Positions 1 to 5,340 of a stretch of 5,340 nt of DNA are shown in pieces. The position numbers and the translations under genes are program-made. Every line of letters starts with the position of its first letter. The stretch's first letter is position 1. The stretch lies in NCBI GenBank assembly GCA_900539695.1, contig UQDG01000050.1:1-5340 (forward strand). The letters are read 5' to 3'. The notes beneath the pieces are model-generated. The model saw only the letters and a program-made list of their open reading frames with translations. It had not been told where the DNA came from and made no database searches. This DNA is from an uncultured Oscillospiraceae bacterium (GTDB taxonomy: Bacteria; Bacillota; Clostridia; Oscillospirales; Ruminococcaceae).

Positions 1-60
1 GCAGCTGCCGCACCTCGCTCGCCGTATCGGCACTTAGAATTGTGCGGTATTGCCTAAGGT

Positions 61-69
61 ATTATAGCA
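61..69 (-). promoter_or_regulatory. Possible leftward extended -10 promoter element
   Basis: On the minus strand these bases read TGCTATAAT, a perfect extended -10 element (TGn plus TATAAT). The -35 region is weak: the best candidate is TTGCAT (88 to 83), with a 16-base spacer and only three consensus matches. An extended -10 can work without a good -35. If real, transcription would begin near base 54 and run leftward out of the window, for a gene or RNA not visible here. No good start codon with a ribosome binding site follows on the minus strand within the window. The -35 region would lie inside the first hairpin repeat. Confidence 0.35.
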
Positions 70-74
70 TAAAA

Positions 75-102
75 GCGGGCGGATGCAAGCATCCGCCTCT
101 AC
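75..102 (-). repeat. Hairpin repeat, copy 1 (minus orientation)
   Basis: A 9-bp perfect inverted repeat (GGCGGATGC at 78-86, GCATCCGCC at 89-97) is separated by two bases. Read on the minus strand it has the layout GTAG-AGG-stem-loop-stem-CGC, which matches the second hairpin at 124-153. Short GTAGGGG-type hairpins of this kind recur between genes in many GC-rich gut Clostridia (recalled, not searched). It is probably a dispersed REP- or MITE-like element. On the minus strand the stem is followed after three bases by TTTT, so weak terminator activity in that direction is possible. Confidence 0.55.
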
Positions 103-123
103 GGCAAGAGCGGCTATCATATT

Positions 124-153
124 GTAGGGGGCCGATGCCCGCCATCGGCCCGC
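124..153 (+). repeat. Hairpin repeat, copy 2 (plus orientation)
   Basis: A 9-bp perfect stem (GGGCCGATG at 129-137, CATCGGCCC at 143-151) surrounds the five-base loop CCCGC. It begins GTAGGGG and ends CCCGC, the same frame as the minus-strand reading of the hairpin at 75-102. The stem bases differ but still pair, as expected of related mobile hairpins with compensating changes. The nearest T-run lies about 24 bases downstream, so it does not look like an intrinsic terminator. Confidence 0.55.
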
Positions 154-189
154 AAGTGCCACCCAAAATGTGAATTTTTTTCTCCTCCG

Positions 190-218
190 TTGTACACGGC
201 TAACGTTTGTGCTATACT
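190..218 (+). promoter_or_regulatory. Promoter of the efflux operon (extended -10)
   Basis: The -10 hexamer is TATACT at 213-218, directly preceded by TGC (210-212), giving an extended -10 element. The -35 is poor: TTGTAC at 190-195 with a 17-base spacer, or TGTACA at 191-196 with a 16-base spacer. Transcription should start near base 225, leaving a 5' leader of about 58 bases before the permease start codon. A weak -35 with an extended -10 fits a promoter held under repressor control; the palindrome at 229-248 starts only a few bases past the predicted start point. Confidence 0.65.
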
Positions 219-228
219 GGCATCGTCT

Positions 229-248
229 CCGACCGACCGGTCGGTCGG
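229..248. promoter_or_regulatory. Perfect 20-bp palindrome, probable TetR-family operator
   Basis: CCGACCGACCGGTCGGTCGG is identical to its reverse complement over all 20 bases with no spacer; the next base pair outward (T/T) does not match. Each half holds a doubled GACC (or GGTC) unit. Symmetric sites of this length and GACC/GGTC style are typical operators for dimeric TetR-family repressors (family knowledge). It sits immediately downstream of the predicted transcription start, where a bound dimer would block initiation or early elongation. The likely binder is the TetR protein encoded at the end of the same operon. That pairing is inference from position. Confidence 0.8.
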
Positions 249-262
249 TTTTTGTAAGCCCA

Positions 263-270
263 AGAAAGGA
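263..270 (+). promoter_or_regulatory. Ribosome binding site that decides the permease start
   Basis: AGAAAGGA lies 12 bases before the ATG at 283. The spacing is a little long, but it is the only purine-rich Shine-Dalgarno-like stretch in the leader. It supports the ATG at 283 over the in-frame ATG at 190, which lies at the -35 region and upstream of the predicted transcription start. Confidence 0.6.
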
Positions 271-282
271 TCTTTTCAACCT

Positions 283-3200
283 ATGCCGAAATACAGTGTC
301 AAAAAGCCCTTCACCATTCTGGTGGCGGTCATACTGGTGCTGGTGCTGGGCGTGGTCAGCCTGCTGCGCATCCAAACGGATCTGCTGCCCTCGATGAACC
401 TGCCCTACCTGCTGGTAATGACCACCTACCCCGGCGCCAGCCCTGAACAGGTGGAGGCCGATGTGACCCAGCCGCTGGAAAACAGCCTTTCCACGCTGAA
501 CGGCGTGAAAAACGTGACCAGCCAAAGCAACGAGAACTACAGCCTTATCTTTCTGGAATACCAGGAAGATACCGACATGGACAGCGCCATGGTCAAGGCC
601 AGCACGGCCGTGAACCAGCTGGGCGACACCCTGCCCGACATGGCCAGCACTCCCACGCTGATCGAGATCAGCCCCGATATGATGGCCACCCAGTACGTGG
701 CTGTGGACTGCGAGGGCATGGACATCTACGAGCTGTCCGACTACATCAACGACACGATCTTGCCCCAACTGGAGCGCGTGGACGGCGTAGCCAGCGTTTC
801 CGCCACCGGCCTGGTGAAGCAGACCGTGCAGATCACCCTCGATCAGGACAAGATCGATGAGGTGAACGACAAGCTGCTGGTGAAAGTCAGTGACCGGCTG
901 GCCGAAGCCAAGGACCAGCTGGACGAGAACCGCGCCAAAATCAACGAAGGTCTGGCCCAACTGGACGACGCCCAAGCGCAGCTGGACAGCGGCAAAAGCC
1001 AGCTGAACACCCAGAAATCCAACATCACCCAGCAGCTGCGGGACGCCATTACCCAATTGGACGACCAGATCCCCACGCTGGAGCAGAAGATCGCCGACCT
1101 GAAAGGCCAGCTGGACAAGGCCAACCAACAACTGGGCAGCCTGAAGACCGATCCGTCCAGCCTGCCGGAGGTCACCCTGCCCATCGATGACGCGCTGTTT
1201 GCCAGCTGCAAGCAAATTCTGGCCCAGTACGACAGCGAGTACAACGCCGCCGCCCTGCCCGCCAATCTGGAAGAAGCCAAGAGCGACCTTAACAAGATGG
1301 CTGCCATGATCGCCTCCATCGACCGCGCCGATGCCGCCATCCAGGCCGCTGCCGCGCCGCTGACCGGCGATGCCACCATCGAGCAGGCCAATGCCGCGCT
1401 GAACATTCAGATTACGGCGCTTACGCTGCAAATTCAGCAGTTGGACAATGAAATCGCCAACGACATCAACAGCGGTGCCACCGACGAGGAGCTGCAGGCC
1501 AAGCGCGACCAGCAGACCGCCCTGCAGACCCAGCTGACCACGGCCACCGCCAACCGCGATGCCCTGACCGGCTACAGCGACATGGTGAACACCCTGTCCA
1601 CCACCCACACCGCTTTGCAGAACGCTACCGTGCTGCTGAACGCCCGCAAGGACGCCGAGTCCAGCCTGAACAGCAGCACCGAGGAACTGCGCAAGACGCT
1701 GCAATCCACCATCTCCAGCCTGAACGACCAGCTGACCAAGGCCCAGACGATGCTGGCCCAGCTGAACGACCAGCGCGGCAAGCTGCAGACGATGCTGGAG
1801 AATCTGGAAGAGAACCCCGTGGACCCCAGCCTGGCCGATATGGCCGTACAGCTGCTTTTAAGCGGCAGCGAGGCCCAGCTGCAGCTGGGCGAATTCCAGC
1901 TGGAAAGCGGCCGTACCCAGCTGGAATCCGGCAAAGCGCAGTTGGACGCCGCGCAGGAAGAATACGATTCTGCCCGCGAAGAAGCGCTGAAAAGCGCCAA
2001 CCTGGACCAGCTGCTGAACATGAACACGTTGAAACAGCTGATCTCCGCCCAGAACTTCTCGATGCCCGCCGGGTATATTGAGGGCGGCGAGGGCGATGAC
2101 AACCGCTACATTGTAAAGGTGGGCGACACCTTCGACAGCGCCGACACACTGAAAAGCATGGTGCTGTGCAGCATTGACGGCATCGGTGATGTGCGCCTGT
2201 CCGACGTGGCGGACGTAGAGATCACCGACAACGCCGACGACAGCTACGCCAAGGTGGGCGGCAACCGCGCGGTGCTGCTCTCCATTTACAAGAGTTCCAC
2301 CGCGTCCACCTCAGCCGTGTCCTCCGCCAGCACCGCCGCCATGCAGACTTTGATGGACGGCAAGGACGGCCTGCACCTGACCACCATCATGGACCAGGGT
2401 GACTACATCCGCATGATCGTCAAGAGCGTGCTGTCCAACCTGGTGGAAGGCGCCGTGCTGGCCATTCTGGTGCTGGCACTGTTCCTGAAGGACCTGCGCC
2501 CAACGCTGGTCGTCGCCATTTCGATGCCGCTGAGCGTGCTGTTTGCCATCGTGATGATGTATTTCACCGGCATCACCTTCAATATCCTTAGTCTGTCGGG
2601 CCTGGCGCTGGGCATCGGCATGCTGGTGGATAACTCGGTCGTTGTCATCGAGAACATCTACCGTCTGCGTGGGCGCGGCGTACCGGCCCCGCGGGCTTCG
2701 GTTCAGGGTGCCCGGCAGGTATCGGGTTCCATCATCTCCTCGACCCTGACCACCATCTGCGTATTTTTGCCGATGATCTTCTCCACCGGCATGGTGCGCG
2801 AACTGCTCACCGATATGGCACTGACTATCACCTTCAGCCTGCTGGCCTCGTTGATCGTGGCGTTGACCGTGGTGCCCTGCGCGGGTTCCACCGTACTGCG
2901 CACCCAAAAAGAGGTCAAGCACCCGCTGTTTGACAAGCTGCTGGACGGCTACGAGAAAGCCCTGCGCTTCTGCCTGAAAGTCAAGGCCCTGCCCCTGGGG
3001 CTGGCTATCGGCCTGCTGGTGCTGTCGGTGTGGCGCATTGCCACCATGGGCATTGTCATGATCCCCGATATGGGCAGCAACCAGCTCTCCATCACCGTGG
3101 ACGTGGCCGACGACACCGCCAAGGACGACGCTTTTGCCACCGCCGATGCTGTAATGGACGCCGTGAGCGCCCTTGACGGCGTACAGACCGTGGGCGCCAT

Positions 3201-4662
3201 GTCCGGCGGCAACAGCATGGTGTCCATGATGGGCAGTGATGCCGCCGTGGACAACACAACCTTTACCTATTATGTACTGCTGACCGATGAGGGTGCCCGC
3301 CGGGGCAGCGAAATTCAAGAACAGATCACCGATGCCACCGCCTCCCTGCCCTGCGAAGTGACCGTGAATGCCAACGGCATGATGGACATGAGCGCACTTT
3401 CCGGCAGCGGTATCGAGGTCGACCTGTACGGCAGCGACCTGAACGATTTGAACACTGCCGCCGGGCAGGTGGTCGACCTGTTGAACAGCGTGGACGGAAT
3501 CGCCAACGCCAGCGACGGCCAGGAGAACGGCGACGAGGAGATCAACATCTCCATCGACAAGGACAAAGCCATGCGGATGGGCCTGACCGTAGCGCAGGTC
3601 TACCAGCAGGTAGCCGCCAAACTGACCACCGATACCACCGCCACCACACTGAAAGCCAACGGCACCAACTACACCGTGACCATCGTGGACAAGACCGAAA
3701 CGCCGGATCTGGACAGCCTGTTCAACATGGAATTTGAGACGACCACCACCGATGAGGACGGCAGCAGCGTAACCGAGACCCATACCCTGGGCGAGTTTGC
3801 CACCCGCACCACCAGCGCAGGCTTTGTTTCCATCGCCCGCGAGAATGGCTCCCGCAAGATGAGCGTGACCAGCGAGACCGTGGACGGCTACAACACCACC
3901 CTGCTCTCCCGCGAGGTGGAGCCGAAGCTGGCCGCGCTGGATCTGCCCGACGGCGTGACCGCCGAGCTGGCCGGTGAAACCACCCAGGTGGCCGAGATGC
4001 TGCAGCAGATGGTGCTTATGATGACCCTGGCGCTGATCTTCGTCTACTTTGTTATGGTGGCGCAGTTCCAGAGTTTGCTGTCGCCCTTCATCGTGCTGTT
4101 TACGATTCCACTGGCCTTTACCGGCGGCATGCTGGGGCTGATGATTGCCGGCGAACAGCTTTCGCTGATCTCGCTGATGGGCTTCCTGGTTTTGATGGGC
4201 GTTGTCGTCAACAACGGCATCGTCTTTGTGGACTACGCCAATCAGCTGCGCATTGGCGGGCTGGAGCGTACCGACGCGCTGGTAGCCACCGGCCGTACCC
4301 GTATGCGCCCCATTTTGATGACCACCCTGACCACCGTGCTGGCTATGGTAACGATGCTGTTCAGCCAGGATGTGGGCAGCGAAATGAGCAAGGGTATGGC
4401 CATCGTAATCATTGGCGGCCTGACCTATGCCACGTTGATGACGCTGTTCATCGTGCCCGTGATGTACGACCTGTTCTACCGCAAGCCGCCGGTGAACATT
4501 GACGTGGGCGACGATGGCATGGACGATCTGCCCGATGACGCCGCCGAATTTGCGGCAGAGTTTGCCGCCCGCCGCGCCGGTGCAGCCCAGCCTGCCGCCG
4601 ACGCCGAAGCGGAACCCACTTTTGAGACCACCCTGCTGCCCCCGAAGGAGGATGCGAAATGA
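283..4662 (+). CDS. RND-superfamily efflux permease with long coiled-coil insertion
   Basis: This is a 1459-residue integral membrane protein of the HAE1/AcrB-like RND family, which uses the proton gradient to export drugs, lipids or other amphiphiles. The usual two-fold plan is visible. TM1 is at about 8-28, then a large extracytoplasmic loop, then TM2-TM6 at about 718-736, 741-761, 768-790, 815-836 and 845-866. TM7 at about 902-922 precedes the second loop (927-1240), and TM8-TM12 lie between about 1243 and 1398. Family landmarks include LPSMNLP and YPGASPEQVE after TM1, NFSMPAG at 591-597, and LVDNSVVVIEN in TM4 (D783, N784). VVNNGIVFVDY lies in TM10 (N1310, N1311). Relative to AcrB (recalled), D407 is kept, D408 is Asn and K940 is Asn, a pattern I recall from SwrC-like Gram-positive relatives. 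Usual family length is about 1030-1060; the excess is an insertion at about 195-573 plus an acidic Ala-rich tail (1402-1459). The start is the ATG at 283, after the promoter and operator. The stop overlaps the TetR start. The substrate cannot be told. Confidence 0.93.
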   Translation: MPKYSVKKPFTILVAVILVLVLGVVSLLRIQTDLLPSMNLPYLLVMTTYPGASPEQVEADVTQPLENSLSTLNGVKNVTSQSNENYSLIFLEYQEDTDMDSAMVKASTAVNQLGDTLPDMASTPTLIEISPDMMATQYVAVDCEGMDIYELSDYINDTILPQLERVDGVASVSATGLVKQTVQITLDQDKIDEVNDKLLVKVSDRLAEAKDQLDENRAKINEGLAQLDDAQAQLDSGKSQLNTQKSNITQQLRDAITQLDDQIPTLEQKIADLKGQLDKANQQLGSLKTDPSSLPEVTLPIDDALFASCKQILAQYDSEYNAAALPANLEEAKSDLNKMAAMIASIDRADAAIQAAAAPLTGDATIEQANAALNIQITALTLQIQQLDNEIANDINSGATDEELQAKRDQQTALQTQLTTATANRDALTGYSDMVNTLSTTHTALQNATVLLNARKDAESSLNSSTEELRKTLQSTISSLNDQLTKAQTMLAQLNDQRGKLQTMLENLEENPVDPSLADMAVQLLLSGSEAQLQLGEFQLESGRTQLESGKAQLDAAQEEYDSAREEALKSANLDQLLNMNTLKQLISAQNFSMPAGYIEGGEGDDNRYIVKVGDTFDSADTLKSMVLCSIDGIGDVRLSDVADVEITDNADDSYAKVGGNRAVLLSIYKSSTASTSAVSSASTAAMQTLMDGKDGLHLTTIMDQGDYIRMIVKSVLSNLVEGAVLAILVLALFLKDLRPTLVVAISMPLSVLFAIVMMYFTGITFNILSLSGLALGIGMLVDNSVVVIENIYRLRGRGVPAPRASVQGARQVSGSIISSTLTTICVFLPMIFSTGMVRELLTDMALTITFSLLASLIVALTVVPCAGSTVLRTQKEVKHPLFDKLLDGYEKALRFCLKVKALPLGLAIGLLVLSVWRIATMGIVMIPDMGSNQLSITVDVADDTAKDDAFATADAVMDAVSALDGVQTVGAMSGGNSMVSMMGSDAAVDNTTFTYYVLLTDEGARRGSEIQEQITDATASLPCEVTVNANGMMDMSALSGSGIEVDLYGSDLNDLNTAAGQVVDLLNSVDGIANASDGQENGDEEINISIDKDKAMRMGLTVAQVYQQVAAKLTTDTTATTLKANGTNYTVTIVDKTETPDLDSLFNMEFETTTTDEDGSSVTETHTLGEFATRTTSAGFVSIARENGSRKMSVTSETVDGYNTTLLSREVEPKLAALDLPDGVTAELAGETTQVAEMLQQMVLMMTLALIFVYFVMVAQFQSLLSPFIVLFTIPLAFTGGMLGLMIAGEQLSLISLMGFLVLMGVVVNNGIVFVDYANQLRIGGLERTDALVATGRTRMRPILMTTLTTVLAMVTMLFSQDVGSEMSKGMAIVIIGGLTYATLMTLFIVPVMYDLFYRKPPVNIDVGDDGMDDLPDDAAEFAAEFAARRAGAAQPAADAEAEPTFETTLLPPKEDAK
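865..2001 (+). other. Coiled-coil-rich insertion domain within the RND permease
   Basis: Residues about 195-573 of the permease interrupt a segment that is continuous in ordinary RND pumps: VQITLDQDKIDEVND before it and LISAQNFSMPAG after it normally lie about 20 residues apart. The insert is rich in Gln, Asp, Lys, Leu and Ala. The first arm has an unbroken heptad (L213, I220, L227, L234, L241, I248). The last arm has another (L533, L540, L547, L554, Y561), with repeated QLxxG units (G536, G543, G550). The arms resemble each other (EGLAQLDDAQAQLDSGKSQL and QLESGRTQLESGKAQLDAAQ). Pro/Gly-containing breaks near 290-302, 359-363 and 511-516 suggest several helices folded back as hairpins. By comparison with AcrB the insertion point lies in the N-terminal docking subdomain, facing away from the membrane. 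The second half of the pump has no matching insert. Exact edges are approximate. Confidence 0.8.
4645..4651 (+). promoter_or_regulatory. Strong ribosome binding site for the TetR gene
   Basis: AAGGAGG sits 7 bases before the ATG at 4659, inside the last codons of the permease. An ATG at 4652 directly follows it but is too close and in another frame. The site allows the repressor to be translated efficiently from the same mRNA, by fresh initiation or by re-initiation at the ATGA overlap. Confidence 0.85.
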
Positions 4663-5255
4663 CCCCTGACAGCCATGCACAGCGCAAAGCCAAAGTATAC
4701 GAAGCCGCGCTGGCCTTAACGTCTCAGGGCGTCAGCCCCGCCGCTATGACCATCCAGCAGCTGGCCGACGCCGCGGGCATCGGCAAAGGCACCGTGTACG
4801 AATATTTTTCCTCGAAAGAAGAGATTTTGCAGGGCGTGGCCCGCTACTGCTTTGCGCAGGAGAACGAGCGCATCGCCGCCCGGTTTGACCGCTGCCGCAC
4901 GCTGGTCGATTTGGAGAATGAGCTGGTGGACTATTTGCAGGAGGTTGCCGCCCAGCGGATGAGCACCTACCGGCTGTTGGCCGTCAGCTTTGGCCAGCAG
5001 GCCGCTTCGCCCGAATGTACCAACGCATGTCGCAGCCAGCTGACTGCCCTGACCGATGCGCTGGTGGCCCGCCTGCAGGCCGCCGGGGAGATCGACCCCG
5101 ACTTGACGATGGACGCTTGCCGCACCTCGATCTTCTGCACCGTGACCGGCGGGTTGATTGCCCTGTGCTGCAGCGCCGGCAGCGGCACCTCCCTGCCCGC
5201 CCTGCCGCAGAATTTGCGGGAGGCACTGCATAGGAGTTTGCAAGCTCCCAAATAA
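4659..5255 (+). CDS. TetR/AcrR-family transcriptional repressor
   Basis: This 198-residue protein has the usual length and plan of a TetR-family regulator: an N-terminal DNA-binding head followed by an all-helical ligand-binding and dimer domain. The helix-turn-helix spans about 31-50 (TIQQLADAAGIGKGTVYEYF), followed by SSKEEIL at 51-57, the characteristic family signature with the GTVYEYF recognition helix. Residues from about 60 on are divergent, as usual, and do not reveal the ligand. The gene starts within the permease stop (ATGA, 4-base overlap) with a strong ribosome binding site, so the two are co-transcribed and probably translationally coupled. It most likely represses the shared promoter through the palindrome at 229-248, giving negative autoregulation (inference). 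It is rich in cysteine for its size: eight, at 64, 79, 120, 124, 154, 160, 170 and 171, including a CxxxC. That could hint at redox, electrophile or metal sensing, but this is speculative. Confidence 0.93.
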   Translation: MTPDSHAQRKAKVYEAALALTSQGVSPAAMTIQQLADAAGIGKGTVYEYFSSKEEILQGVARYCFAQENERIAARFDRCRTLVDLENELVDYLQEVAAQRMSTYRLLAVSFGQQAASPECTNACRSQLTALTDALVARLQAAGEIDPDLTMDACRTSIFCTVTGGLIALCCSAGSGTSLPALPQNLREALHRSLQAPK

Positions 5256-5264
5256 ATACTAAAC

Positions 5265-5280
5265 AAAAACAGCCCTGCGC
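5265..5280 (+). terminator. Possible left half of an operon terminator, interrupted
   Basis: Ten bases after the TetR stop an A-tract (5265-5269) runs straight into the GC-rich CAGCCCTGCGC (5270-5280). This is the usual left half of a bidirectional intrinsic terminator (A-tract, GC stem, loop, GC stem, T-tract), but no pairing right half (GCGCAGGGCTG then T-run) appears before the window ends. The apparent insertion sequence beginning near 5293 may have split it. This is a guess from composition only. Confidence 0.25.
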
Positions 5281-5292
5281 TTTGGAGTGAAG

Positions 5293-5340
5293 TGACCCCC
5301 AAAAGTTAGACAATATTTTGAAGTAAAAATTGTTCAAGCA
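5293..5340 (+). mobile_element. Probable left end of an IS3-family insertion sequence (partial)
   Basis: TGACCCCCAAAAGTTAGACA at 5293-5312 matches, from memory, the terminal inverted repeat common to IS3-family (IS150-like) elements of Firmicutes, which begin TG and end CA. The next 28 bases are AT-rich (bases 5301-5340 have 9 G or C of 40), unlike the GC-rich operon, as expected for an IS leader before a transposase gene. The transposase would lie beyond the window. Any 3- or 4-base target duplication would be AAG or GAAG (ending at 5292), but the other end is not visible, so the boundary is unproved. It could also be a remnant terminal fragment. Confidence 0.5.

Noticed and set aside
1..57. 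Possible C-terminal end of a plus-strand gene (frames closing at 35-37 or 55-57)
   Set aside because: Both frames are open only over a few codons, nothing is recognisable, and the minus-strand promoter just beyond suggests the opposite direction. Too short to decide.
129..181. Hairpin followed by a T-run as an intrinsic terminator
   Set aside because: The T-run starts about 24 bases after the stem, too far for an intrinsic terminator; the hairpin is better explained as a repeat.
229..248. The palindrome as a transcription-attenuating hairpin or terminator
   Set aside because: A gapless palindrome has no natural loop and is not followed by a usable T-tract (only GGTTTTTG). Its position at the start site fits an operator better.
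190..282. An upstream in-frame ATG at 190 that would add 31 residues to the permease
   Set aside because: It lies at the -35 region, before the predicted transcription start, and the added residues (across the operator palindrome) do not resemble an RND N-terminus. RND proteins normally begin just before TM1, as the ATG at 283 does.
170..397. Small plus-strand open frame overlapping the permease start
   Set aside because: It begins upstream of the promoter and overlaps the permease in another frame; no ribosome binding site or sensible protein.
34..1704. Long minus-strand open frame (556 residues) across the control region and permease
   Set aside because: Its Gly/Val/Gln/Leu-rich composition mirrors the coiled-coil codons of the permease, and it runs through promoter, operator and repeats. 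No domain is recognisable.
2311..4680. Very long open frame on the minus strand (789 residues)
   Set aside because: It is fully antisense to the conserved second half of the permease and is His/Gly/Gln/Val-rich with no recognisable domain. Such frames arise from the codon bias of GC-rich genes.

Overview
The window is GC-rich, tightly coded DNA of the kind seen in gut Oscillospiraceae/Ruminococcaceae (Faecalibacterium-, Gemmiger- or Subdoligranulum-like Firmicutes). This guess rests on the high GC, strong AAGGAGG-type ribosome binding sites, the small GTAG-GG-stem-loop-CCCGC hairpin repeats and the type of RND protein. No rRNA or other firm taxonomic marker is present.

Layout. Bases 1-189 hold no supportable gene. 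They contain a possible leftward promoter (61-69 on the minus strand) and two short hairpin repeats of one apparent family in opposite orientation (75-102 and 124-153). Bases 190-282 are a compact control region: an extended -10 promoter, then a perfect 20-bp palindrome just past the predicted transcription start, then a ribosome binding site. A two-gene operon follows on the plus strand. The first gene (283-4662) encodes a 1459-residue RND-superfamily efflux permease. The second (4659-5255) encodes a 198-residue TetR-family repressor and overlaps the first by 4 bases (ATGA). The last bases look like the left end of an IS3-family insertion sequence (from about 5293), next to what may be half of a terminator.

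How it fits together. The simplest reading is a self-regulating drug or lipid export module. The repressor, made from the end of the same mRNA, would bind the palindrome at the promoter and shut off both genes until a ligand, perhaps a pump substrate, releases it. The most unusual element is an insertion of about 380 residues, rich in heptad repeats, inside the first periplasmic-type half of the pump. It falls where the docking domain of AcrB-type pumps lies. No membrane-fusion (adaptor) gene is seen in the window, so the insert could be a built-in extracytoplasmic extension that replaces the adaptor. That role is inference; the insertion itself is visible in the sequence.
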